From: Yamagishiella unicocca
Lineage: Eukaryota > Chlorophyta > Chlorophyceae > Chlamydomonadales > Volvocaceae
Length of the DNA stretch: 64,000 bases
NCBI GenBank assembly: GCA_003116995.1
Contig: BDSL01000027.1
Coordinates: 496,001 to 560,000, forward strand
Direction of reading: 5' to 3'
Shown: positions 34,694-44,538 of the stretch, piece after piece
Layout: each line of letters opens with the position of its first letter
Numbering within the stretch: the first letter of the stretch is position 1
Notes under the pieces: generated by a model
Databases searched by the model: none
What the model was told of the DNA's origin: nothing
The model's input: only the letters and a program-made list of their open reading frames with translations
Made by a program: the position numbers and the translations under genes

Positions 34694-36649
34694 CTGCGCC
34701 TTGCGCTGCGCTCCGCCGTTGCGGTTGCGCCGGACGAAGGTGGTGGGCTGCGGGGCGGCGGCGGCGCCCGATGATGTGCTCTTAGGTGGCGGCAGTAGCA
34801 CCTTGTCCACAACGTACAAGATGGCCTGGAGCAGCAAGTGGTTGTTACGGTTACAGACTTACAGTGGGTTCCAGACCAAGAGGTAGAAGAGAGGCAAGTG
34901 GTGAGAGGAGGGGCCGGCGCCGGGGAGCAGTGCGAGGTATGGGATGGGCGAGGAGGCGGTAGGAGGCGAGCGGGTAAAAGGTGGTTGGGGGCGCGGAGGA
35001 GAGGGAGGACAGCGACGCGGGGAAGCTCGGGCGGGCTCAAGTGCCGCCAAAACCCTGCGGCAGGGCGCCGTGCCTGCTGCGGCAGAGCTGACCTCACCTC
35101 CCTCCGCCTGCGGCCGCGCCTTCAACCTCCCGCCGCAGCCACCTCACTCCACCCCCCACGCAAGGTCCCGCGCACCTTTCCGCCGCGGATCTCCTGGTAC
35201 TGAAGCACGGTGGCAAAGTTGAGAGGGTCGTCCTCGGGGCGGGGTACGGCGTAGATGTGTACGATGCCGGGGACGCTGCGGGGTCCCCGGCAGGGTGTCA
35301 GGGGTTCAGGTTCGCGCGGGGTTGTTGTACCGGTTACAGTGGGTTCCAGACCAAGAGGTAGAACCATCGGGGTATGTTTTGCGGCATGGATGCGAGCCGT
35401 CAGGCCGACGATGCGATGCGATGCACTCACTCGCGGCGCATGTAGAGTTTGCCGCCGTTGGCCGTGGGCAGCTCGGTTCCCTCGCGTAGCGACGACAGCG
35501 GGAAGAGGCGCTGGCCGGGAATGACATGCAGACCCACGATGCCCGCTAGCGTTTCGTTGAGGTCGGGGGAGGTGAGCTCGTCCCAGGTGGCGTTGGTCTT
35601 CTGGAGCAGCGCGTCGAAGCCCTGCGGTGCCGAGGAGGAGGAGAAGGGAGAGCCGACGAGTCACTTCCACAAGGTTTTCGGCGGTCAATCCAAGTCCAGT
35701 AGCATGCGCACGCGACCTGGAGTCCGAAGCCTATGCACCAGCTACAGTTCCCGCGTCGAGTAACTGGTTTATTTGTGCACCTCCCCGGCACGCACCAGGT
35801 CCACCGGGGCGAACACAGTGCCGCTGAAGCCCTCGTCCAGGAAGCGGTCGTAGTAGCCGGTCACGTCGGCAGCGTCCTGGGTAGGGGGGGGGGTTGACGC
35901 GAGGTGTACCCGGGGCGGGGGGTTTGACGCGAGGTGTACCCGGGGCGGGGGGTTTGACGCGAGGTGTACCCGGGGCGGGGGGTTTGACGCGAGGTGTACC
36001 CGCGGGGGGTTTGACGCGAGGTGTACCCGCGGGGGGGTTGACGCGAGGTGTACCCGGGGGGGGAGTTGACGCGAGGTGTACCCGTGGGGGGGGGTTGACG
36101 CGAGGTGTACCCGGGAAGGGGGGGTATGCTGCGTCCTCCGCGGCGCCCTCACTCAGCGGCTCACCATGAACCTGTTCAGAAACATGGCTGACTCCATCGC
36201 GTCGACCATGGTGGCGGGCAGATACGCCTGGCCATAGGCGCCTACCGTCGTACAGTTGATGGACGTCGGAGAGGGAGAGGGGGAGCGGGGAAGGTCAGGT
36301 TGCCGTACGCCTGGGACGGAGCCAGGGTGAAGGACCGACCCACGGGTCGGAACGCCTGCTGCTGATGCCAGAGTAGGCCGATTGATCAGAAGAACGCGTG
36401 GGGCCTTCAGGCCGCCAGTTGTCCCTGGCCATTCTCAATCCCCCAAAGCCCAAAGCTTCTTGTGTCCTGTCACGTCACCATGCCCTTCATAGCTCACGCA
36501 CCGGGAGTGCTGTGCAGCGCGAGAATCAGCAGCAGAGTGCCAACAGCGGCTGCCGCCGGCAGCGCAAGCGCCGGCGTGCAGCTCTGCCGGAGCCGCTTTG
36601 CAGCGCCGGAAGAAGCGACGCTTGGGGTTGCCATATGACCGACTGCCAT
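34688..36649 (-). CDS. Single-domain fasciclin-like (FAS1) cell-surface protein
   Basis: Six minus-strand exons: 36649-36502, 36241-36165, 35876-35796, 35621-35431, 35275-35176, 34825-34688. All phases agree (1, 0, 0, 2, 0) and total 735 nt, giving 244 aa. Residues about 30-46 are a hydrophobic Ala/Leu signal or anchor segment. One FAS1 domain follows: MVDAMESAMFLNRFM, the H1-type motif GTVFAPVDLGFDALLQ rebuilt across an intron, LAGIVGLHVIPGQ (the YH-like motif), and the terminal ILYVVDKVLLPP strand. FAS1 proteins mediate cell adhesion or matrix contacts. The tail is short, Pro/Ala then basic, with no GPI signal. The gene is head-to-head with the FAX gene, 859 bp apart. Its introns hold two family 2 repeats, one family 1 repeat and a 29-bp minisatellite. 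Confidence 0.9.
34840..34890 (+). repeat. Interspersed repeat family 2, fasciclin last-intron copy
   Basis: Has the family left part twice over (GTTGTTACGGTTACAG, then TTACAGTGGG) followed by TTCCAGACCAAGAGGTAGAA. Confidence 0.65.
35322..35378 (+). repeat. Interspersed repeat family 2, fasciclin intron copy
   Basis: The most complete copy: GTTGTTGTACCGGTTACAGT, GGGTTCCAGACCAAGAGG, TAGAACCATCGGGGTATG. Confidence 0.7.
35690..35775 (-). repeat. Interspersed repeat family 1 (CTCGACATGGGAAGTGTAGC), fasciclin intron copy
   Basis: Reverse complement reads AACCAGTTACTCGAC, GGGAACTGTAGCTGGTGCAT, AGGCTTCGGAC, GGTCGCGTGCGCATGCT. It matches the GPDH intron copies at 45575 and 47943 almost base for base and occupies about half of the 174-bp intron 35622-35795. 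Confidence 0.75.
35886..36118 (+). repeat. TTGACGCGAGGTGTACCCG minisatellite in a fasciclin intron
   Basis: About eight units of 24-29 bp (TTGACGCGAGGTGTACCCG plus a variable G-run). It sits just beyond the acceptor at 35877 on the minus strand. Confidence 0.92.
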
Positions 36650-37508
36650 CGCGTTGGCTGGGACTGAGGCGGACGAGGCGATACCGGGGCACTGCTGGCT
36701 GCAGCTGCGGTTGGGCGTGTCCCTGCTCTGATGCGAAACGGTCAGCGGGAGACCGATCCTGCGGCTGCTTGGCAGCGCCGGTGTAGGCGTTGATGTGGGT
36801 GGAAGTTTAAAGCCCGGACAGTTAAGGCGCTATCAGCTGGGAGCGGCTGGCACCGCGCGCGTTTGGAGCAGACGTGAAAGGGTTGTGATGAGCGTGGAAG
36901 TGGGTCTCGTACTGGGCTCTCAGGGGTGGGATTATGAGGCGTGGGCTGCGCGTTGACCGCGGTGCGGATAGGCGGTGCTCTTGTATACTGCAAGGAAGGC
37001 GCTGAGTTGGTGAGGCTGACACGCTTTCCCAGGCGCTATATCGCGTTTGCTGCATGATGCACAGCTGTCGGCAGGCAGCCTGTCGGCGAGAAGCTGTCGA
37101 CTTGTATGACAGGTGACAGGTCGGCCGGTTTGCACCCAACGGAACCGCCCACGGCCCCATGTTTTAAAGCGCTGCAAGGGGCGACATATGTGCGCCACCA
37201 TGACGCATGTGCGCCACTTCTGTGGCGATGGAGAAAACAGCAAAGGGTGGGTGGAGGTTGACGGCGAAAAGCGCGCAGAAAGCACAGTGGTCAAGGTTTT
37301 GTGCAAAATATTATCAAATTTGCTATATATTCTAAACTCCTATCACAGGCGCTGGGCCTTGGCAACCAAAGGAGAGGCATGGTCATGGTGTCGTGAAGGG
37401 TCGGGAGACTGTCACGGCATACATTACGCAACCGCAATCAGTCGCTGCCACGCTAAGCAAAAAGTCATATCTACTACAATTGGCTGATACAACCGTAAAC
37501 CTCACACG
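36650..37508. promoter_or_regulatory. Divergent intergenic region between the fasciclin and FAX genes
   Basis: 859 bp between two start codons that point away from each other, so it holds both promoters. A TATATATT at 37325-37332 could serve the FAX gene (185 bp before its ATG). No clear TATA was seen for the fasciclin side. Confidence 0.5.
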
Positions 37509-38709
37509 ATGACTTCGCTGATGTCTCGTCGCTGCCATCAGCTGACATCTGGGCCGGCGCGGTGCCCGCTAGCGGTAGTGGTTCCGCGGTTGGCAGAACG
37601 TCAGACCTCAAGGACTTTGCATGAAACGCCTCGGCTGGCGCGGGGCCCGCTGGCCTGCCAGGCCTCAGTAAGTCGGCGATTACTGTATGAAGGCATGCCG
37701 ATTACATGTAATCCATTATTGACGCCATCCACTGCGTTCGGATGCTCGTCACATCGTAGGCAGCCCAGCCCAGTGGTGCAGCACCAGCTCGCCACGCGGT
37801 GTTGCACGACTTCTGCATGTGCATCCCCTACGGCGCCATTTCCGTCGTAGCGGGGGCCGCGCTCTTCTTCCTAAACCTCACCAACATCGCGGCCACTGCG
37901 CTCATTGCCGGCGCCACCTCTCTAGCGGCGTCAGTACTCAGCCTCAAGGAGTGGAAGGCTGGCGGCGACACTAAGCAGTACACGCTAACGGCTGCAGGTG
38001 GGTGGCTAACGAGGAAACCCGTATGACGACAAAGGAGGAAGGGTGGGCAGGTGTACGTCACAACCCTACCACCAGGCCTCGAACGTTGGGGACAGGGTTT
38101 GTCGGAGGGCACACATGTAGTTGGGAGCAGGGGGAAAACAAGGCTGCGGGTTGGTCGGGGCCGCTTCGTTCGCCCCATGCGACATCGAATGGCGCCGGTC
38201 GGACGGTTGTTGCGCAAATTGCTCTGTAGGGCGAGGGAGGCGGTGTGGGTCGATGTACGACGTAGGTGTACGACGTGGACTGGGGCGGACGGGCGCCAGT
38301 CTGGCGGAGTGCGACCTAGATTGGGCAGTTGATCGCGTGGCGGTGGCCCATATGGCCATAATTTCGGTTCTAAATTGGGGGAAACGCTAACCTTCAAAGC
38401 GCGAAAGCGTCTCGTATATGCGGCGTACAGTTTGTGGGGCCAATAATTCACGTTCCTGAAACCGCCGCCAATCCACTAGTATCGTTGTCTCCTCGACATT
38501 GCTAACTGCCCACCGGCCTCCCGCCCACCGCACATCCCCACGCAGCCTCCGCTGCTGCCGTAGCCTACACGACGGGCTCCTCCCTGGATCTGCTCAAGGG
38601 CCTGCCGTACTGGTTGTCGCTGGTGCTGTGCGTGCTGAGCGTAGCGGCGTCGGCCTTCTGCGCCTACAACGTGCTAGCGGGCGGCAACCCGCCGCCAAAG
38701 AAGAAGTAA
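37509..38709 (+). CDS. FAX: FAX-type plastid fatty-acid export protein (TMEM14 family)
   Basis: Exons 37509-37667, 37760-37997 and 38546-38709 agree in phase (0, 1) and give 186 aa. Residues 1 to about 65 are Arg/Ser/Ala rich with no acidic residues early, a chloroplast transit-like extension. The TMEM14 core starts at HDFCMCIPYGAISVVAGA and has four hydrophobic helices, including IAATALIAGATSLAASVL, then LSLKEWK. It ends with the FAX hallmark NVLAGGNPPPKKK, nearly identical to the C-terminus of plant FAX1. FAX proteins sit in the plastid inner envelope and pass free fatty acids to the cytosol for lipid assembly. Donors GTAAGT and GTGGGT; acceptors GTAG and GCAG. No TGTAA was seen within about 1 kb of the stop. 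Confidence 0.92.
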
Positions 38710-40661
38710 CCTAGCTAGGCTGCTGGTGCGAGGTATGCACGCAGGACCGAAGCCACCAACGGAACATTCCCAGGAGCCAGCAAGGGGACTGGGGGACTGG
38801 CGACGCGCCTTTAGGGCCATCCGCGGCCTTCAGGGCTGTCCGGCGCCTAGGTTTCGGAGCGGGTTCGTCGCACGTTGAGGTATTAGGGTTTGAGATGAGG
38901 GCAGTTTGGTGAGCTTGAGACCAGAGACGAGCTGGAACTCGATGCCGTCGGCGCCGCCGCTCTGCATAGTTGATATATTGGCCCATTTTTAACTGTTTAG
39001 AATGTATTGTGTGTGGTAACACGGCGTCTTGGAGATGGACGTTGCGTTTCAGTGCTACGACAGTGACGCTTGCGAGGCAGAGGTACAGTTGCGTCGGTGC
39101 GATCAGCGGCGACGGAAAAGGGGAGAGTTGGCGACGCCGCCTCCGGAGGAGGCGGGCTGCGCGGCATGGTAATGCTTTGTATGCACGGCATGTGAGTCCG
39201 TTGGTGAAGTCCGTTGGTGTGGGAGGGCAGTTGGCCAGGAGCTGCTGCTATTGGGGAGAGGTATATGGAGACGTCGCGGCGGTTGTTGCGCTCTTGGCAG
39301 TTAGCGCGGAGTAGTTTGTGTTGTGTCTTGTGTGCTGTCTGCGTGTGGGAGCGTCTGCGCAGGCCTCTGTTTCTAATGATGTCCTCCTGACGTCGTTACG
39401 TCGCGCGATTTCATTGTTTCGGTGGTTAGTGCATGCATATTGACATGCCCCCGGTGGATGGGCTGCTTACCGTGCAATTCGATTGGCCTTTGTGCCGCTG
39501 TTGGTTATTAAAAGCCCGAGGTACGGTATTGTTGACTGGACTGGCAGGACTTGCTTTTTAGCAGTCCGCTACCTACCCAGGCGCATCAACTAGGGGTACA
39601 ACTGGCCAGGGGCACCGGAGCGTTAGGCCTGCTTGCTTGCCACACATGGACACGCGGCTTGGCCTCGACACCACACGCCCCCAATGCAAATGCATCAGCA
39701 TGACACAAAAGAGGAACGTGGACCTACGCACAACTTCCTCCTGCTGCCTTTTTCTGCCTGCACGCAGAGTCCTGCCTAAATGCAAGCAAAGAAGGGCATC
39801 CAAAACGCAGAGCGATGCCTACACAGGAAACACCTCGAAGCACCTCACGTCATCCTTTGCTTAGATATGATAATTGATAAATAGTCCGGGAATACCTGCA
39901 TCTCGGCATGCAAATATGCGTAAACCGCTTCGCGCCCATCTCCGAGTCCGTGACGCAAGCCGGGAGCAACCCTGAGAGGCATGGCGCAGCCCACCTGCAC
40001 ATTGCGGAGGCCCGTAATCCTTCCCCGATCAGCAGTATGCCGCCTGCATGTCACCTACGCGCTCGCCCGACCTTATACGCCACATTAGTCACACGTGCCG
40101 CGCGCCCTGCCATTCAGCTGCTTGGATCGCAGCGCTGTGCTGCCGGCCGTCACCTCCCCTGCTTGCCTGTTAAGGCTCAGTTTCCAGGCTCGGTCCCCCG
40201 CAACGCATGCAGCCGTGCGTGCTGTGCCCACGTGCGCGCGTAGGCGCAGCCCGTAATTCGATCCCAATCTCTCGCCCAATCTACGCCGGGACCACACTAC
40301 GCCACGCGTAGCTTCCGCCCTTCTTCCCTCCAAAGTGCAATCACAAATAATAATAATAATGTCACGGACGCCTCGAACATATACATAGGTCCTGGCGACG
40401 TGCGAGGGCCCCATCCAGGGGGCATCCGCCACCGAGACGATCTCCCTCTATATCTGCGTCTGCCCGGACTTGGCGGCGGAGGTGGTAGTGGTGGTGGTGG
40501 TGGTGGTGGCTGTGAGGGCGGTCGTGGCTGCCACGGGCCGCTCAACGTCCTCGTGGCTCAGTAAATGCGAGGGGTGGAGCAGGGAGAGGATCGAGGCGCG
40601 CCTGCAGCCACACGCAGGAACTCAAGTCATGCGAAGCGGGGTAATGCCAAGCGATGATACG
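38710..40661. other. Intergenic: FAX and SWEET convergent 3' regions
   Basis: The two genes converge here. Beyond a (GGT)n tract at 40470-40512 nothing gene-like was found; long Arg/Pro-rich frames at 40297-40545 and 40470-41300 are antisense to the SWEET gene or low complexity. Confidence 0.4.
40470..40512 (+). repeat. (GGT)n microsatellite
   Basis: GGCGGAGGTGGTAGTGGTGG followed by further GGT units, downstream of the SWEET stop. Confidence 0.9.
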
Positions 40662-42563
40662 TCAGGCCAGATGACGGAGGCGACGACGGCAACAAGCAAG
40701 CAAAAACGGCACAAGGCAGGAGGGGTAAAGGCGACCACTAAGAACAGCAGGAGGCACGCCCAGCGCCACCTGTCCGCAACAACCGGTCCCATCGGGGCTA
40801 CTCGACCCCAACCAGCCGCACCTTGTTTCCTTGGCCCCCGGATGTTTAGCCGCCGGGTGCTGCTCAGGTGTCTCGGCAGCCTTCGAGCTGGCGGGGATCG
40901 AGACGGGGGTGCCCGGTACCGGCTCCGGTGTGGCTCCAAAGGTGAACCGCAGCGCGAGCTGGACGACTCCAATCACCGCTCCGAAAAGGTTGGGCAGCCA
41001 GAGGTTGACATCCTGCGACCCGACGTTATGGATTTAGGCTTTAAAAGTATAAAGTTATCGGAGTTCAAGGTTCGCGGCGGATTTAGGTCTTCGGCACCTG
41101 CGAGGTCGTCTTTGCCAACATCAGGTACAAAAGCGGCACCAGAGCACAGCGCTCCCACCCGGTTTGAACGCATCATTGCCCCAAGCCCCTCCCAGGCCCC
41201 ACCCCCAGTGCGAAGCCGTAGACGGTCCACAGCCCGCCGTTTGCGATGGCGCCGCACGCGAGCGGCGGGTAGATGGAGATGGCGTTCTTCTTCCGTATGA
41301 TGTCGTACATGGTGGAAAGAGGGATGATGTAGTAGACCATCAGGATGATGATACCGTTGACGCCCCTGCCGGGGGGCGCCAGTGGCCGTACATGGCGGGT
41401 GGTTGAGGGTCAAGGATGGTGGCCGGCAAGGTCGAGTCAAGAGATGGTACAGTGGCTGTATCGGGTCGCCCACAACTGTACGGCACGTACCACATTCTCT
41501 CCGCGGCAGCTTGCGACAGGGCGAAGAGGGAGATGATCCCCATCATGATGAAGTGTATGGAGGCGATGAGCATAATGCCCATAATGCGGTCCTGGGCCTG
41601 CACGGCGGCGGGGGTAAGGAAGGCATGGAGTCCTCTTAGATGCTGCTGGTTCTGGTGTTGGTGCTGATGCCAGATAGCTGGGTGCCAGAAAATTGCAAGC
41701 CGTCACTCGCCTCGAGGTGCCCGTGGGCCGCGCAACGCAGCGCATGGAACACTTCCTCCCTGACCTCGCACCGAGGTGCGCCCGCGCGCCTGGAGGCCAA
41801 CTGCTAACCGCAAACCGCGCAACCGCACAGGACCTACCGGTCGCGGCGCTGCCGAGTGAGCTGTGAGCGTGAAGAACACCCCGGCGACAAAGCCTGGGGC
41901 GGGGGCGGTGGGTTGTGTGCGCGGGTGTCGGACGGCGATGGGGAAGGGGCGGGGACACGGAGGCCGATGCGTTGCCGGATGCTCCCGACAACTATGGCTG
42001 CGCACGCTACTGATAAGGCTGGCTGGACACTCCAACTTCAATGGTATCTCCAACGTGATATCATTGGCACGCGAGTGAGGCGCAGGGTGCTCTTGGGAGC
42101 TAAAGCTATATGCGCATATCCCATCCTCGCAGGTTGCTGTTTGGAAGGAGCGCCATACTGTGACCCTCTCGTAACCAATGCTTAAGACACCATAACGAGC
42201 CACGCCGGCCTCCTGACCCCTGATTCCTGCTGAGGGACTTCTCCGACCCTGCCTTACCTATAAAATTTGAGGGGAAGAGGTACGGATTTGCGGTAGCAAA
42301 CCCATATGCAAGCCAGCCCATGGCATTGTATACTGTCAACGGTAGGGGAAGCGGGTTCATGTCCTGCCAGGTATGCCCAACGCGAAGGGTCAAAGGGTGT
42401 CGTGATGGACCGCGGCGGCATGACGGAACGTCAGAGCGCGCACCGCCAGCTTGCCCGTCGCGCGCAATTTTAGCACGGCCGGTACAGGAGAAATGAGCAT
42501 CAAGGACGCCAGAAGGTTGCCAAAGGATGGCACCACATGCAAAAGCAACACCGACTGAGGCAT
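40662..42563 (-). CDS. SWEET: SWEET (MtN3/saliva) sugar transporter
   Basis: Six minus-strand exons: 42563-42444, 42363-42258, 41893-41838, 41597-41491, 41365-41203, 41012-40662. Phases agree (0, 1, 0, 2, 0); 903 nt, 300 aa. Bidirectional uniporter of mono- or disaccharides in the plasma or an internal membrane. Repeat 1: SFGNLLASLMLISPVP (TM1), then YNAMGWLAYGFA and LFPSNFIGFVAGVFF. Repeat 2: GVNGIIILMVYYIIPLSTM (TM5), ANGGLWTVYGFALG (TM6), and NLWLPNLFGAVIGVVQLAL (TM7). The conserved Pro of TM1 and TM5 and the Asn of TM7 are present. The last about 95 residues are hydrophilic then Cys/Leu rich (ending CCRRRLRHLA) and unlike the family, so an unrecognised final intron after about 40880 is possible. 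The start is the first ATG before the TM1 segment. Confidence 0.93.
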
Positions 42564-44538
42564 CGCGCTGTCGAAACAAGGGTTTTATTGACAAAGTCAA
42601 GAGCGAACTGTGAAATGATCAGGAACGTGATTATTGTTCAAGTGTTAGGCTCGCCTGTAATACCGGTACGTTCCACGCTACCGGAGGTACCTCGTTCCTT
42701 TCCCGCTTTCCTATCCCTCAGCAATCGACCACAGTCGAATTATTATAAGGCTAATCGTTGAATACTGACTGTCTAATTCGGTCGCTCATATTCTTTACTG
42801 GATGGCCGATCGGCCCCGATACCGTACGTCAACAGGAGACGTTGTTGGATGTGCTAACTGGTAACACGATTCCCCCCTTAACATGTACCTAGGCGATGCC
42901 ATCACGCGATGGGGTTCAAGCTTTTCATCATTAGGTCAGACGATGCCTAGCGACCGGTCAGGCTGTCTGGCCCTGACGGCCTTCATGACTCATCATGGAC
43001 GTGGAGGTCGCCGGGCAGGAAAAGGCGTGGAGGCCGCCGTAGAAGAGTTTCAGATATCTTACAGCCGTCCCCTTAAGCCTGGGCCCTGGAGGGCTGCGGA
43101 CTACCGCAAGGCGCGTCCAGGGCTCTCCTCTCCTGACCCCAACGAAAGCAAACATCAAATGCAGTCAAACTGCTCTCGCCGTGCAGGTATCACAAACACG
43201 ACACATATCATCGCACGGCAGAGCGCGCCACCATTATAAACAGCCCTAGCGACTGCGGGACACCTCTCCAACACAGCTAAACCCTGCGGTTTATGACTGC
43301 AGCTGCGACACATACATGCATGTGCAACACATGACTGCACCAACCTGCACGCACAACGATGCAACCCTCTCGTCCTCTTGTTTATGAAGTCGTAAAGGGA
43401 TCTACCAAATCGCTCCAAAACGATGAGTACTACAAACAACACACAAGGATATGTGTCGCCTCCTTAGGCAGCAGCACACGTGGCCGAAATCTTCGCACGG
43501 CGCGCGCAAACTCTCATGCACAAAGATCTGCCTCGCCAAGCTACATCATCACACCTTGCAGAGGCGCTCTAACAGAACTTCCCTCCCTTCATCTTATCTC
43601 GTAAGCTTTCATCTTATCTCGTACGCTTTCATCTTATCTCGTAAGCTTCCTCGGCCATCCCGAGAGGGGCCGGTCGCCAAAACGACCAAAGCCAGGCTGG
43701 GAGTCAGGCGACCGGAGCCGAGCAGCTACGGAAACCGTCCGCCCGCCCTGGCGAGCCCTACCAACAAACCTACATCCAAGGCCGCACGCCAACACTTGAC
43801 AGTGAGACAACCAGCCGCACTGCAAATGGACGCAGCGGACAAACCTCGCGTCGCGAGCAGTAACCTGCTCCTCACTGAGCGACCCAAAGTCGGTCCACAA
43901 GCTCGTCATTGGGTCGCTGTGAAGACGACGACACGATCACGACTACATGCAAGCCCACACTCCAGACAGCGCGGACATGCAAGCCAAGCGGCCGTTTGTA
44001 AACTACGTGGCTTGGGCACCAGCCTGTTCAGCGGCGCAAGGGCGCCCCTCTACAAGACCTGGTGTCAAACGGCTCTCAAGACGCCGCACGTGGGTGTACG
44101 GCAGGGAAGCGAGGAAACCCCGGAGGCTGGGCTGGGTGGGGAGAGGAGGAGGGTGAGGCAGGACCCACACAGATAAGCCGATCAGCAGCTTATCAGAATT
44201 TCATCCGCTGCTGAAATTGGTGACGTTGGTGCCTTATTCACGTCTCCCTCAGCGACACACCAAACCCACTTTGAACAGAAAATGATCGGACAACTCCTTC
44301 ACGCACAACTCGCTTGCCAACGGACGACGAATCGAACGACGATGACGTGGAGCCCTTCTCCACGTCAGGCACCAAAAAAACTCGTTTGACACACACACAC
44401 ACACACCGGGACTGCGCTCGCTACAGCTTCTCTCCAGCTCCCTCCAACAGCAACCAGATGCCCTTATCATCAACGTCTCGCCTGATAGGCTGCGTCCAAC
44501 GCAGCATCGACAGCGTCGGCTTGCCAAACGGGTGCCTT
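42564..44538. other. Intergenic: SWEET promoter side and GPDH 3' side
   Basis: Contains a three-unit 20-bp repeat (43588-43648). A TTACA at 43059-43063 is the only minus-strand poly(A)-like signal seen, far from the GPDH stop. A 241-codon plus frame (43451-44176) is Arg/Pro/Thr rich without a domain and is not annotated. Confidence 0.4.
43588..43648 (+). repeat. TTCATCTTATCTCGTAAGCT tandem repeat, three copies
   Basis: Three 20-bp units, the middle one with GTACGC for GTAAGC. AT-rich against a GC-rich background. Confidence 0.9.

Noticed and set aside
40470..41300. 276-codon plus-strand open frame
   Set aside because: It is antisense to the SWEET exons, which have clear transmembrane motifs and consistent phases, and starts in a (GGT)n tract.
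43451..44176. 241-codon plus-strand open frame
   Set aside because: No domain, no splice support, Arg/Pro/Thr-rich composition, and it overlaps the 20-bp tandem repeat.
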